This document shows, piece by piece, positions 25,480 through 34,856 of a DNA stretch of 64,000 nt; position 1 is the first letter of the stretch; every line of letters begins with the position of its first letter. This stretch comes from Scleroderma bovista (taxonomy: Eukaryota > Basidiomycota > Agaricomycetes > Boletales > Sclerodermataceae). Where the stretch lies: the NCBI GenBank assembly GCA_037178675.1, contig JAYMGJ010000216.1, positions 186,001-250,000 on the forward strand, given 5' to 3'. A program made the position numbers and the translations under genes. The notes under the pieces are model-generated. The model searched no databases and was not told the DNA's origin. It saw only the letters and a list, made by a program, of their open reading frames with translations.

Positions 25480-26390
25480 CTGTCCCATGAAATTCAATTG
25501 GTCACTTTACCGGGACAGTTCCTCGAATCACAAGGAGGATAGCACCATACTTGGCGAATTGGAACAGGCGACGGACATCACCTCACGACATCTCACTGAT
25601 TTCCATCCGGGCGTGGGTGACACACGATCGAGGCTTCAGTGGGCATCACGTTGTACCACGGCCAGAAGATATAGCTTATTTGCTTCTGGGAGTTTTCAGT
25701 CTCCACATCCTGTCCTATATGGAGAATCTGCAGAGAATGCTCCTGGGTGTCTGCTGGCACAGATGATCTCAAAGTCTGGTGATACATCAATCCTGGGTTG
25801 GGTCGGGCAATCATCGGTATTTCACAGCTGCTCCCCTGCCACTATCACCCCATACCAAACTCTTCCTCTGTCTCTGCCAGACCTCACAACACCACCTTCT
25901 ACATGTGGAATTCGCAAATTCTTCTTTCTCAGATCTGTGCCCAAAATGCATCAGGCACTCTCCAACCTGCCACTCGCCAAATTCAGTAACTTTAGGCTTG
26001 TTCTTCCGTGTATCGTCCACCGCATCAAAGTTATGACTCTGACTCGAGTGGATACCTGCACCGCGACCCACATCCACCAAATTCAGGCAGTGGGCTCCCA
26101 TTGACATTGCACTGTCGGAGAGGCTTGAAAATGCGACGAAAGGAGTCCCATATATCCTGATACGCCCATGGCACCCCAACTTACCTCATCCTGATGTCGA
26201 TACTGATGATCCCTGGACTCACCAATGGCTCACACGACTGGAACAACCCTTCAGTGTACTGCTATAAAGGGAACTACCTCACAACGAATATCGGAGGGTT
26301 GCATCGTTCTGTCATATTATCGCTCGTCCCACTGACTCTGCTGGTGTGTTGAAAGGTGAAGTTAATACACTGACTATCGTATAGATCTAT
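25480..26390 (+). pseudogene. HET-type incompatibility protein remnant (C-terminal part)
   Basis: Across two or three frames the text matches the C-terminal half of Agaricomycete HET-domain proteins: RLQWAS, TTARPEDIAYLLLGVF, HP.LYGESAENA.G.LLA, MISKSGDTSILGWVGQSSVFHSC, PATITPYQTLP, and the tail with RVDTCTATHIHQIQAVG. HET proteins trigger incompatibility or cell death upon non-self recognition. Several frame shifts and stops make it a pseudogene, and the N-terminal YAILSHTW-type block was not found. It ends about 50 bp before the pogo-like element. Confidence 0.55.
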
Positions 26391-26440
26391 TTCATTTTTG
26401 AACTATTTCGTTGATTCTATCTGCAATTTATCAGCATATA

Positions 26441-26442
26441 TA
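26441..26442. repeat. Target-site duplication TA, left
   Basis: TA next to the left terminal repeat CTATCACTTGAC; repeated at 37834-37835. TA duplication is the rule for Tc1/mariner/pogo elements. Confidence 0.7.
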
Positions 26443-26913
26443 CTATCACTTGACTGGAGTTGCAAAATGACACAGAGATGCAAAACGCTAACTACAACAC
26501 GCAACACTTCAATCCAAGCCATGCCGTCGTATACAGAGCATGTTATACCATATTCCAAGAGGGCTATGTACTTTTAAAAAAATAAAATACATCCATACAT
26601 TGGTAGCAACCAATTTACTGCTTCAAAGGGGCTATTTTCAGAATAACTCACCAGGGCTGAAATCAGATCACAACAGATAAATGTGCAAAGCTGCAATGGG
26701 ATTCTTCAGATACTTCCCCACATCCTACAAAATTTTTAGACATGGTCAAGAGGATGTTTCAATTGTGATTTTCGTTGCAATGAAGTGATGCAGGAGTGTG
26801 ACAATATCAAGCGGAGCTCTGGCGGAGTGACATCAGCAGGCATGGCAGTGCGGCACAAAGTTAATGAAACAGTCTAAGTCCCTGCCCGGTCACGTCTGCA
26901 CACAGGTCATCAC

Positions 26914-28905
26914 ATGCCATCGGTGCTTCATGCCAGGACAAAGGCTCAGAAACTCAGTGATGAGCAAGAACAGAAAATCCAACATGTTTGCTCTCTTCTT
27001 TCTGCTTCCAATTCTCCCAACATTCGTGCTGCTGCAGTCGAGCACAAAATCCCTTACTATACTCTCTGACGGCGGTATCTTGGGACTTCACAGGCATATC
27101 ATAAAGCCCATGCAAGCCAACAGATTCTCTCACCTCCACAGGAGTCTGTGCTAGTTGACTGGATCAAGCATCTTAGCTCCATGGGGCAACCACTCAGCAA
27201 ACGGACCATTCAGATCAAAGTGGAACTGCTCTGTGGAAAGAAGCCAGGTGCTCGGTGGATTATCGGATTCTTATGACGGCATCCTGATATCACACTTGGG
27301 AAACCAGCAGGGCTGGACCCACAGTGTTGTCAAAGTTTCAACCAGACAGTGGTCGAACACCACTTTAAGTTGCTGCGGCAGGCCATTGAGGAGAAGGGGA
27401 TCCCCTGGGAGAACACTTATAACATGGATGAGAAGGGTTGTCAACGAGGTGGAGGTCGGAAATCATCACCTGAGAAGTACTTTGTTCCCCGCGGCCGATT
27501 CACAAAGTACAAGACACGGAGTGGAAACCTTGAGCTCGTCACCATCATTGAGTGTGTGTCTGCTGATGGTAGTAGCATCGCACCTGGATTTGTGTTCTCG
27601 GGGAAGTCGTATCACAAGAAATGGTTCAAAGCTCACCCAAACATCTGGTAGGTCATCAGTAATCTATTCTTCTGTGAAAACCAAGTCACAATGATCTTTG
27701 TAGTGTCGGAACGTCACCTAATGGGTGGACAGATGATTTTATCTGTACGAAATGGTTCGAGCATACCTTCATTCCACAGGCGATGGCACGGAACCAGTCA
27801 GGAAATCCAATTCTGCTTATCTATGATGGTCATGGGTCTCATATCACGAAAGAGATGCGTGAACTTGCCATCAAAAACAACATTGAGTTGTTTTGCCTTC
27901 CCCCACATACGACTCATGAGTTGCAACCACTTGATGTGGGGATTTTTGGGCCCCTTCAACGTGCATGGCAGAAACAATGTGAGGAGGTACTCAAGGCAAC
28001 GGGTGAGGAGATCACAAGGTGGGATTTCATTAATCGATATATGGAAGCCCGTGCACAGGTATTTACATCAGAGATCATTCTCAAAGCTTGGAAGAACAGT
28101 GGCATCTGTCCTCTCAATCCTCACATTTTCAAGGACCAGGACTTTGCACCGAGCATGGCAACATCTACAGAAGCACACGCACTGTCATCTTATCCTGTCC
28201 AGCCTCATGAGCTACCAGACCCAGGAGATATCACTACAGAGGAAGACAATGACTCAAGCAATGAGCGGTCGGACACCGAAGACGAGGACTTGCAGCACTC
28301 ATCTGACAGTGGGTCTGACTCTGAAAATGGGGCTGAATCTGACAGTGGCGAAGCTGGCTCTTCGAAGCCTCTCACTAATAGCCATGGGGACCATGCACGC
28401 CGATCCATTGCCTCACCACTCCCCTCCGTATCTCTCCCCATCCAGTCTACCTGTTCTACTATCAAACCACCAGCTATACTAAAATCAAATCCTGAGCTTG
28501 TGTCCTACTTCTCGTCCTTGGAGGATAAGGTCAGCCAGCTGGAATCCAGAGTTCGGGGCCTTGAATCAGATGCGGAGGTGAAAAGCGGTGAACTGGACGC
28601 TGCAAAAGCACACTGTGCTCTTGCCCTTGGTCAGATCAGAGCGTTGAACAAGCGGCTGAATAAGAAGAAGGGGAAAAAATCACGAGCAAGGAATATCAAC
28701 GCACGTTGGCTGACATCAGCGGAGGGTCTGCGGGAATGTGAGGCACAGGATGAGGTGAGGGCAGAAAAGAAGCAGAAGAAGGCTGAGATGGCCGCACGGA
28801 AAGCAGCCAAGCAGGCCAACAGGGCAGCCCGACAAGCTGTGCGGGGTGAAGATGTCCAGTTCAGCGGTGCACTCTCAAACAAGAGCAAAGACGATTTGAT
28901 TGATA
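26914..28905 (+). pseudogene. Pogo-like transposase, 5' part (HTH_CENPB plus DDE_1)
   Basis: Transposase of the pogo/Tigger group. The in-frame ATG at 26914 leads to KLSDEQEQKIQHVCSLL (N-terminal HTH), a CENP-B-type HTH (ESVLVDWIKHL...GQPLSKRTIQ) and the DDE domain. The catalytic aspartates are visible: YNMDEKG, LLIYDGHGSH and LQPLDVGIFGP. A 57-bp intron lies at 27648-27704 (NIC|VGTSPNGW). The C-terminus has an acidic Ser/Asp/Glu stretch, a coiled coil (about 28490-28660) and a K/R-rich part. Two in-frame TGA codons (near 27065, after YYTL, and near 27275, after IIGFL) each precede CGG where the family has RR, so both look like CGA-to-TGA changes. The frame is cut at 28905 by the copia insertion. 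Confidence 0.85.
28901..28905. repeat. Copia target-site duplication, left (TGATA)
   Basis: TGATA precedes the 5' LTR; the right partner at 36929-36933 reads CGATA. The single difference is a C/T transition at a CpG. Confidence 0.7.
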
Positions 28906-28929
28906 TGTTGAAGTCGCACGTGCACCCGG
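28906..28929 (+). repeat. Copia 5' LTR, first 24 bases
   Basis: Identical to the first 24 bases of the 3' LTR at 36640. The last four bases CCGG are duplicated at 31034-31037, flanking the inserted element. The LTR resumes at 31038. Confidence 0.85.
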
Positions 28930-31033
28930 TGTGAGTCAAAGTGTGGATTTGGGTCGGAGTAATAACCCAAACACAACACCAACAAAGGACTATGAAAAAT
29001 GTGCGAGTGGTGGTTTACCTCCACGGTGTCCAGAGAGGATGTGCTGAGGAGGGGGGAAGGGGATCTACACCAACAGGGTGATGCAGATGATGATGCAGGA
29101 TACTCCTGGGGTACAGGAGTAATAGAAGACGAAGGGGATAGGGGTCTGGACTCTTCCTAAAGCCTAGGAAGTGTCAAAGCGGGGATTGGGTTGACTGAGA
29201 CTGAAACAGCGATACTACACCTAGAGATTGGTGCAGCAAAGGGGCAGAGATGCCTCTGATGTCCAGAGGCGAGGAAGATTGACTGGTATGAAGCCTAGAC
29301 TCCGCTTGAGCCTAGTATAAAGAATAGATCTTGAATAACTTGGATAAACTTGACAATATTGAGCCTTTAGACCTTCACTGAAGCCTACAAGGACTCAAAG
29401 ACTGAAGGGATACTGATTGAGAGAGTCTGAGAGAGGGATAATTTCGTGCAATTGGGTCCTCTCTTCACTGGGCTGAGCCCAGGGGTTTAAATACATGGGG
29501 GGGCACAGCATTAAAGTACAAAAAGAGAAGGGAGTAAGCAGAATTTGTCAAGGATTGGTAAGGGATTGGTAAGAGCTTTGTAAGGGGTTTGTAAGCGATC
29601 AGTAAGCAAGGGATAAGCAGGAATGAGTAAGCATAGGAAGCATGAATAAGCTGCTGAGTAAAGGAATGAGTAAGCTGCATGACAAGATTGATTGGTAAGG
29701 GAGTGAGTCATCAGCTGAGTAATATACCAAAAATGTGAAAGGGATAGAGTAATACTGATGACAAGAGAGCATCAGTAAGCAAGGGATGAGTCACTGCACA
29801 GCAGAAGGAGTCATTGATGCACAGCCTAAGAAGTTTGATGGGGGGGCTGTGTACCATCAGGAATTTGATGGGACAACAATGGGGAAGATCTGGGATTAAT
29901 AGGGGGATTGATCCGAGACAAAACAGCCACAAGAAGGGTACCAGGGGTCCAGAGGTCTTTTTGGGGGGTCAGCATACACTAAGGTATAGTGCATGTGTTC
30001 TAGCGCCACTGAAGTGCAACCATGGGCTCCCTTGACAAGCTCTCTTCTGGGAAAGAACGAGAGAGGGTTCTTCTTCCTAATAGCACTATAAAGTGGGGGG
30101 AATAACTGTCATGGTGCTGGGGGACGTCGTCTGAAAGTAGGGAAGCGGATAGAGTATTGAATTCAATGCATCCAGGGAAGTGAGACGAACGACAGAGGAA
30201 GATGGACATGGCAAGTATCTGGGAGGAAGGGACCATAGGCTGAGGGCTCAGGGGACACAGAGACGACCAGAGAAGACTTCTCAAGCTTGACAATAGACCT
30301 AAGATGACCAAAGTACGTCCTTGACGCAGGACTGACGAGGAGAACGCGCTGACTGAGAACGAGAGGGACTGAGGGAGCAGGCTGGGAAGATATGTGCCAG
30401 GCAGTGCACGGGAACTCTGGGAGAGGCTGTCCTAAGAGCAGGACATAGTGGAGATCTGCAGCAATAGCGGAGAAATGATCCAGAGAAAATACGGACTCCA
30501 TAGTGAGCGATGAAGCGAACGTCTGGATTGCGGGGGGAATATCTCCGTGGGAAATGAACGGATTTGCGTCGGAACTTGACACGCAGATAGACCACGCTCT
30601 AGGCTTTCTGACGGTATAGTCACGTGCCTGATAGCTTCAGAAACAACGGAGCTATTCAAAATATTGGAATGCTGGCACTGGGCGCCTAAAAATGACATTT
30701 GGGCGCTAAAAATCATTTCTTCTCTTTCTCCTTCGTTTCTCCATCGATTCTTCGGCTTCTTTGATCGTTCTGGTATGGGAGTTGGACTGCAGACGTGTGC
30801 ATTCCTTTCTCATACCACAATTGTCGTTATTCCTTCAGTTTCTTCTGCTTCTTGGCGGTTCTCGTGCGATAGATGACTGTCTGCATTGGCATTCATCTCT
30901 CGCATCAGGATAGTCATCTTGTGCAATAGATGGCTACGATGAGGGTCCGTCGTGCTTATCCTTCGCATAAGGATCATTCGATATAGGTGTTATCTTCCAT
31001 GTTCACTGTACCAAACCTGTTTGGTGCATGACA
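28930..31033 (-). mobile_element. Solo-LTR-like element 2 (2104 bp), inserted in the copia 5' LTR
   Basis: Reverse-complement relative of element 1. On the + strand it begins TGTGAGTC and ends ATGACA, with CCGG directly on both sides (28926-28929 and 31034-31037). Removing it and one CCGG restores a 289-bp LTR equal in length to the 3' LTR. Read on the minus strand it shows, in order, the end TGTCATGCACC, the conserved ORF, a TATA-like box (about 29490, TATTTAAACC) and the opposite end, as in element 1. It is the youngest insertion of the nest. Two elements with the same CCGG target suggest a target preference. Confidence 0.7.
30163..30501 (-). CDS. Conserved ORF inside solo-LTR-like element 2
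   Basis: Open from the ATG at 30501 (MESVFSLDHFSAIAADL) through PAPSVPLVLSQR and SPASRTYFG to a stop at 30163. It is homologous to 22468-22857, about 80% identical in protein, and also matches upstream of the ATG. Function unknown. Confidence 0.4.
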   Translation of the reverse strand: MESVFSLDHFSAIAADLHYVLLLGQPLPEFPCTAWHISSQPAPSVPLVLSQRVLLVSPASRTYFGHLRSIVKLEKSSLVVSVSPEPSAYGPFLPDTCHVHLPLSFVSLPWMH

Positions 31034-31037
31034 CCGG

Positions 31038-31302
31038 CGTAAACCGTCGACGAAGTGCGCACAAGACTGCGACCCATATTAGTGTAGACTTAGTAATAGT
31101 CCTCTTTAGAGTAGTTGTTACATGTCACACGTCACGCGTCACAGTCATGCGTCACACTATTTGTTGTATATAAACAGCGTCCAACGCTTATATAATATAA
31201 CAGCTCTTAACCAGCTACCGCTACCATCTCTGGTTGTGCACTCCACCCAAACAGGTGAGTTGGAGTAGCAGTTCCTCTACGTATATAGGTATTGCTTCAA
31301 CA
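31038..31302 (+). repeat. Copia 5' LTR, remaining part
   Basis: Matches 36664-36928 of the 3' LTR. It contains a TATA box (GTATATAAAC at about 31168) and ends TTCAACA. The differences from the 3' LTR are clustered near 31130-31150: five transitions, all at CpG positions. Confidence 0.85.
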
Positions 31303-31320
31303 GGTTATGAGCCCTGTGAG
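31303..31320 (+). other. Putative copia primer-binding site
   Basis: GGTTATGAGCCCTGTGAG directly follows the 5' LTR, where the minus-strand primer tRNA should pair. The tRNA was not identified. Confidence 0.4.
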
Positions 31321-31685
31321 CGCACTGTGTGCAGCAATGCACCAGGCAGCGCTCCAGCTCCCTGAGCGTCGCTTTAACTAGCTTGACACTGTGGACCACA
31401 GTGAGCTCCTAGCTGGGCCCCTGCACAGCCACAAGGCGAAGTCGGTCGACGACTTGCGCCGAACAGTGAGCTCCTAGTTGAGCACCTGCATTGCCACAGG
31501 CAAAGCTCGTCGATGACTTGCGCCAACCATGGCAAACATCGTCAACGACTTGCGCTGGAATGACCTAGTCATGAGTTAGCTGTTGACAGAAGTGCTTTCA
31601 CTAGCACTCAGGTGTTTCTTCTTTTCTTGCTTGTCCGTTGTCGCATTCATTTGCTGACTCCGTTGACTCCCAACAGAACATCACC

Positions 31686-34600
31686 ATGTCCAGCGCTCTC
31701 GACAAGATGGTTCCTGTGTTCACTGGCTCCAACTGGCAGCAGTGGCACACCTCTATGCAGGCCTACCTTCGGGCACAAGGCCAATGGTACGTTTACTCGA
31801 CGACGCAACCCGTTGCCGGTCACGATGACCGTAAGGAATGGGACCACAACACCGAGAGAGCGCTCGGTAATATCACCTTGCGCCTCGCCCCCTCTATCCA
31901 GGTCGCTGTCTCCAACCTCGACAACGTTAAAGACGTCTGGGACCACCTCAAGAAGAACTTCGGCGCCCCCAGTATCGGCTCCGCCTACGCCGAGCTTAGC
32001 AAGCTCCTGGCGACTACCATTCCCACTGGCTCTCATCCCGCTCCTGCTATCACCAAAGTGCTTAGCCACTTTGCGTACCTCAAAGACGCCGGCTTCGAAT
32101 TCCCTGCCCCCGTGCAGGCCATGATCATTCTATGCAAGCTCCCTCCTACTATGGAGGTCGTAGCTCAGATTCTTAGCCAAACGTCGCCGGACGAGATCAA
32201 AAACCTCAAGCCTGACGGGATTGTCAAGGCCGCCATGCTCTCATTCGAGCAGAAAGGCGCCTCTTCGCGCGCCGGTGGTAAGGGCCCACAGGCCAACAAG
32301 CTTAGCGCTGTGAAGCGCAAGCCGGCTGACCCCAAATTCGCCCAGCAGCAGCAGCAGCAAGGCGGGTCCAACGGCGGTACGAGCGGAAACGCTCCTGCCC
32401 AAGGACAGGGAGGCTGCACACGCCGTGGTGGCAAGAAGGCTCGCGCTCGCCGTGAGAACGCCCAACAGGCAGCCTTCGCCACTTACGTCCACTACGATGG
32501 ACCAGAGCCCACTGTCGACCCTCGTGCCTTGGCTCACACTCCCAGTGCTGCCCACTACGGCCCCCCTGCATTTGAAAATACCATCAAGGCCTTCGACTTG
32601 GCACACCGCTTGGGGGTAGAGCCCTCCTGCCAGACCATCCGCACCCTCGACCAAGTTGTGTCGATGGCAAGTGCGAACCTGGACCAGCCCGAGGCCGGTC
32701 CCTCCTCACTGAAGCGCCCTCGTCTCGAGGAGCGCATCACGATGTATGAGGAGGATGCCATCTCCCTTGGGGATGAAGAGCCCTTCGCTCACGAGCCGTT
32801 CGCTGATGACGAGTTCGATGAGATCGATGCGATGGTCCTCGGCCGCTACAACGCGACGTCGATGGCGATGGGCGCGGAGGCCAGCCTTTTCAGGCAAGTA
32901 CCTTCTGCACGCGTGCTGACCGACACTGACACGCTCCCTTTACATGTGCGCTACACGCCGTCACTGTATATAGCGAGCAGTAACTACAATTTGTCGTGTC
33001 GTGTCTCGAGTAATGCATATATTTGTTCGTGTTTGAATAATGCACGCTGTGCTGGCTGTAAGGGAAAAATGGTCGACGATAGCGAATTATCTGGCGCCTT
33101 CTGGCTCTTAGACTCTGGCACATCACGCCACTTCACTGGTGACATAGGCGATTTCACCTCCTACAACGCGCTAAAGCAAGCGCACTATGCCAAAACGGCT
33201 AATGGTGTAGCACTAATTGCTGGCATTGGCACGGTATTACTCTGGTGCCTAGACCACAACTCTGGGGATGAGAAAGTCATTACACTCACCCAAGTGCTCC
33301 ATATGCCAGGCGCTACTGCGCGCCTCATTTCTATGGGCGAAATGCTCCAGCATAACTACAAAGTCACTGGCGATAAGCGAGGCATTAGCCTCATTCATAA
33401 AGCTGAACGCCTATGGTTTGGGCCAGACCCAGAAGACGACCGCAACGTCATTTTCGGGATTAGATCTATCCCGATAATTAGATCTAACTACATCGCCTCC
33501 ATGAGCAAAGTCGATTACGACATTATGCACCGGAGATTTGGGCACCCCTCGAAGGAAGTACTCCAACGTGCACAAAAACATACGCAGTGCTTCCCGGAGA
33601 TTCACTTTCCTACTGAGGACTGTGTTTGCCCTGGATGTGCTCTTGGCAAGATGCCCAATCGAGCTTTCCCAGAGAACGAAAGACGTGCTTCTAAGCCCTT
33701 CGAGCTAGTGCACTCTGACCTGAAATCCTTCCCGGTTACGTCGTACCGGAAGTTTAAATATGTTATCACCTTCTACGACGACTATACCTCTCACGCCTGG
33801 ACTATGCCTCTTCGCTCCAAAGCTGCAGCGATTACGGCTGCCAAAGATTTCCTCGAAATGGTGCGTGTCCAACATGATACGCACGTCGTTGGATGGATGT
33901 CCAATGCCGGCGGAGAGTATAAATCCGATCTGTTTGATCGAGCACTCCTTGAGAAAGGAATTAAAATATATCAAAGTGCTCCAAGAACCCCCATGCAGAA
34001 TGGCCGCGCCGAGCGTTTAGGGCGCACTCTCATGGATAAAGCTGAGTCTATGCGGCATCAAGCCTGCATTCCTGACTCCTGGTGGGAATTTGCGTTCGCT
34101 CACGCAACTCACCTTTACAACTGTACTCCAGTAGCTCGCCTGCGATGGCGCACCCCCCATGAAATGCTTAAGGGGGAGATGCCTAACATCGACCACCTCC
34201 GTGTATTTGGCTGTGGAGCCTTTGTCTACCTCCCAGCCTCGGCTAGAGCGAATAAGATGGCTCCCAAGTCGGAGCTTATGACCTATGTCGGTGTTGCCCC
34301 TGGCAATGAGCGCAACTTCTTGTTTATGCGCTCCACCAATGCAGTGTTCACCGCTGCTCACGCCGTCTTTGACGAGCGTCATTTCCCTCGCTGCCCTAAG
34401 AACAGGCGCGAACCTCTCGAGAATCCTTTCGGAAGGGCAAATCCGAAACCAGCCACTGATCGACCAGGGAATCCCCCTGATGATAATGACAGTGATGACG
34501 ATGTGGAACACGACCATGGCTACCCACATCCCCAAGCGCAGGATGACGATCCAAAGTGCGAGGACCCTGAGGCTCCTGAGGAAGAGCCTAATCAAATAAA

Positions 34601-34856
34601 TCCTCCCCGTACGCCATCTCCAGTGCCCCCACCGGCACCGAGAACGCCTTCACCGGCGAGAAATCCGCCACCTCCGGCACCGCAGTGCCCTGGCCGAGCT
34701 GAACGCCACCAGAATGTGCCGCGACCCCCTGCAGTTAATATACCTGCCCGCCCCCAACGTGAATGTAGAGCGCCATTGCGCCCCGGTAACGTGTATGGTG
34801 AGCAGCGACACCCCGTTGAGCAACTCCAGGATATCGAAAGTGCCTCTCGATGGTGA
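31686..34856 (+). CDS. Copia polyprotein, gag to integrase
   Basis: Starts at 31686 (MSSALDKMVPVFTGSNW). The gag part (UBN2-like) has WQQWHTSMQAYLRAQGQW and DVWDHLKKNFGA. A basic Gly/Arg-rich stretch (GGCTRRGGKKARARR) may bind RNA; no clear CCHC knuckle is seen. Protease: FWLLDSGTSRHFTGD (about 33105). The pre-integrase zinc motif H...H...C..C lies at about 33530-33640 (HRRFGHPSKE, CVCPGCALGK). In the integrase core the first D is in ELVHSDLKSF, the second D position reads SNAGGEY where copia has SDNGGEY or SDAGGEY, and the E is within GRAERLGRTL. The Asp-to-Asn change should disable integration. The frame ends at TGA 34854-34856, in frame with the RT part. Confidence 0.88.
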   Translation: MSSALDKMVPVFTGSNWQQWHTSMQAYLRAQGQWYVYSTTQPVAGHDDRKEWDHNTERALGNITLRLAPSIQVAVSNLDNVKDVWDHLKKNFGAPSIGSAYAELSKLLATTIPTGSHPAPAITKVLSHFAYLKDAGFEFPAPVQAMIILCKLPPTMEVVAQILSQTSPDEIKNLKPDGIVKAAMLSFEQKGASSRAGGKGPQANKLSAVKRKPADPKFAQQQQQQGGSNGGTSGNAPAQGQGGCTRRGGKKARARRENAQQAAFATYVHYDGPEPTVDPRALAHTPSAAHYGPPAFENTIKAFDLAHRLGVEPSCQTIRTLDQVVSMASANLDQPEAGPSSLKRPRLEERITMYEEDAISLGDEEPFAHEPFADDEFDEIDAMVLGRYNATSMAMGAEASLFRQVPSARVLTDTDTLPLHVRYTPSLYIASSNYNLSCRVSSNAYICSCLNNARCAGCKGKMVDDSELSGAFWLLDSGTSRHFTGDIGDFTSYNALKQAHYAKTANGVALIAGIGTVLLWCLDHNSGDEKVITLTQVLHMPGATARLISMGEMLQHNYKVTGDKRGISLIHKAERLWFGPDPEDDRNVIFGIRSIPIIRSNYIASMSKVDYDIMHRRFGHPSKEVLQRAQKHTQCFPEIHFPTEDCVCPGCALGKMPNRAFPENERRASKPFELVHSDLKSFPVTSYRKFKYVITFYDDYTSHAWTMPLRSKAAAITAAKDFLEMVRVQHDTHVVGWMSNAGGEYKSDLFDRALLEKGIKIYQSAPRTPMQNGRAERLGRTLMDKAESMRHQACIPDSWWEFAFAHATHLYNCTPVARLRWRTPHEMLKGEMPNIDHLRVFGCGAFVYLPASARANKMAPKSELMTYVGVAPGNERNFLFMRSTNAVFTAAHAVFDERHFPRCPKNRREPLENPFGRANPKPATDRPGNPPDDNDSDDDVEHDHGYPHPQAQDDDPKCEDPEAPEEEPNQINPPRTPSPVPPPAPRTPSPARNPPPPAPQCPGRAERHQNVPRPPAVNIPARPQRECRAPLRPGNVYGEQRHPVEQLQDIESASRW

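Noticed and set aside
21936..31033. One 9.1-kb transposon with long terminal inverted repeats
   Set aside because: The outer ends do match as inverted repeats, but each 2.1-2.2 kb arm has its own CCGG duplication and its own second end, and the right arm lies inside a copia LTR. Two separate insertions explain this better.
32165..32654. Minus-strand open frames inside the copia gag region
   Set aside because: Shadow frames of the high-GC gag coding sequence with no recognisable protein.
34854..34856. Two separate copia ORFs by design
   Set aside because: Both parts share one frame with a single TGA, and copia elements normally have one ORF; a point mutation is simpler, though read-through is kept open as an alternative.
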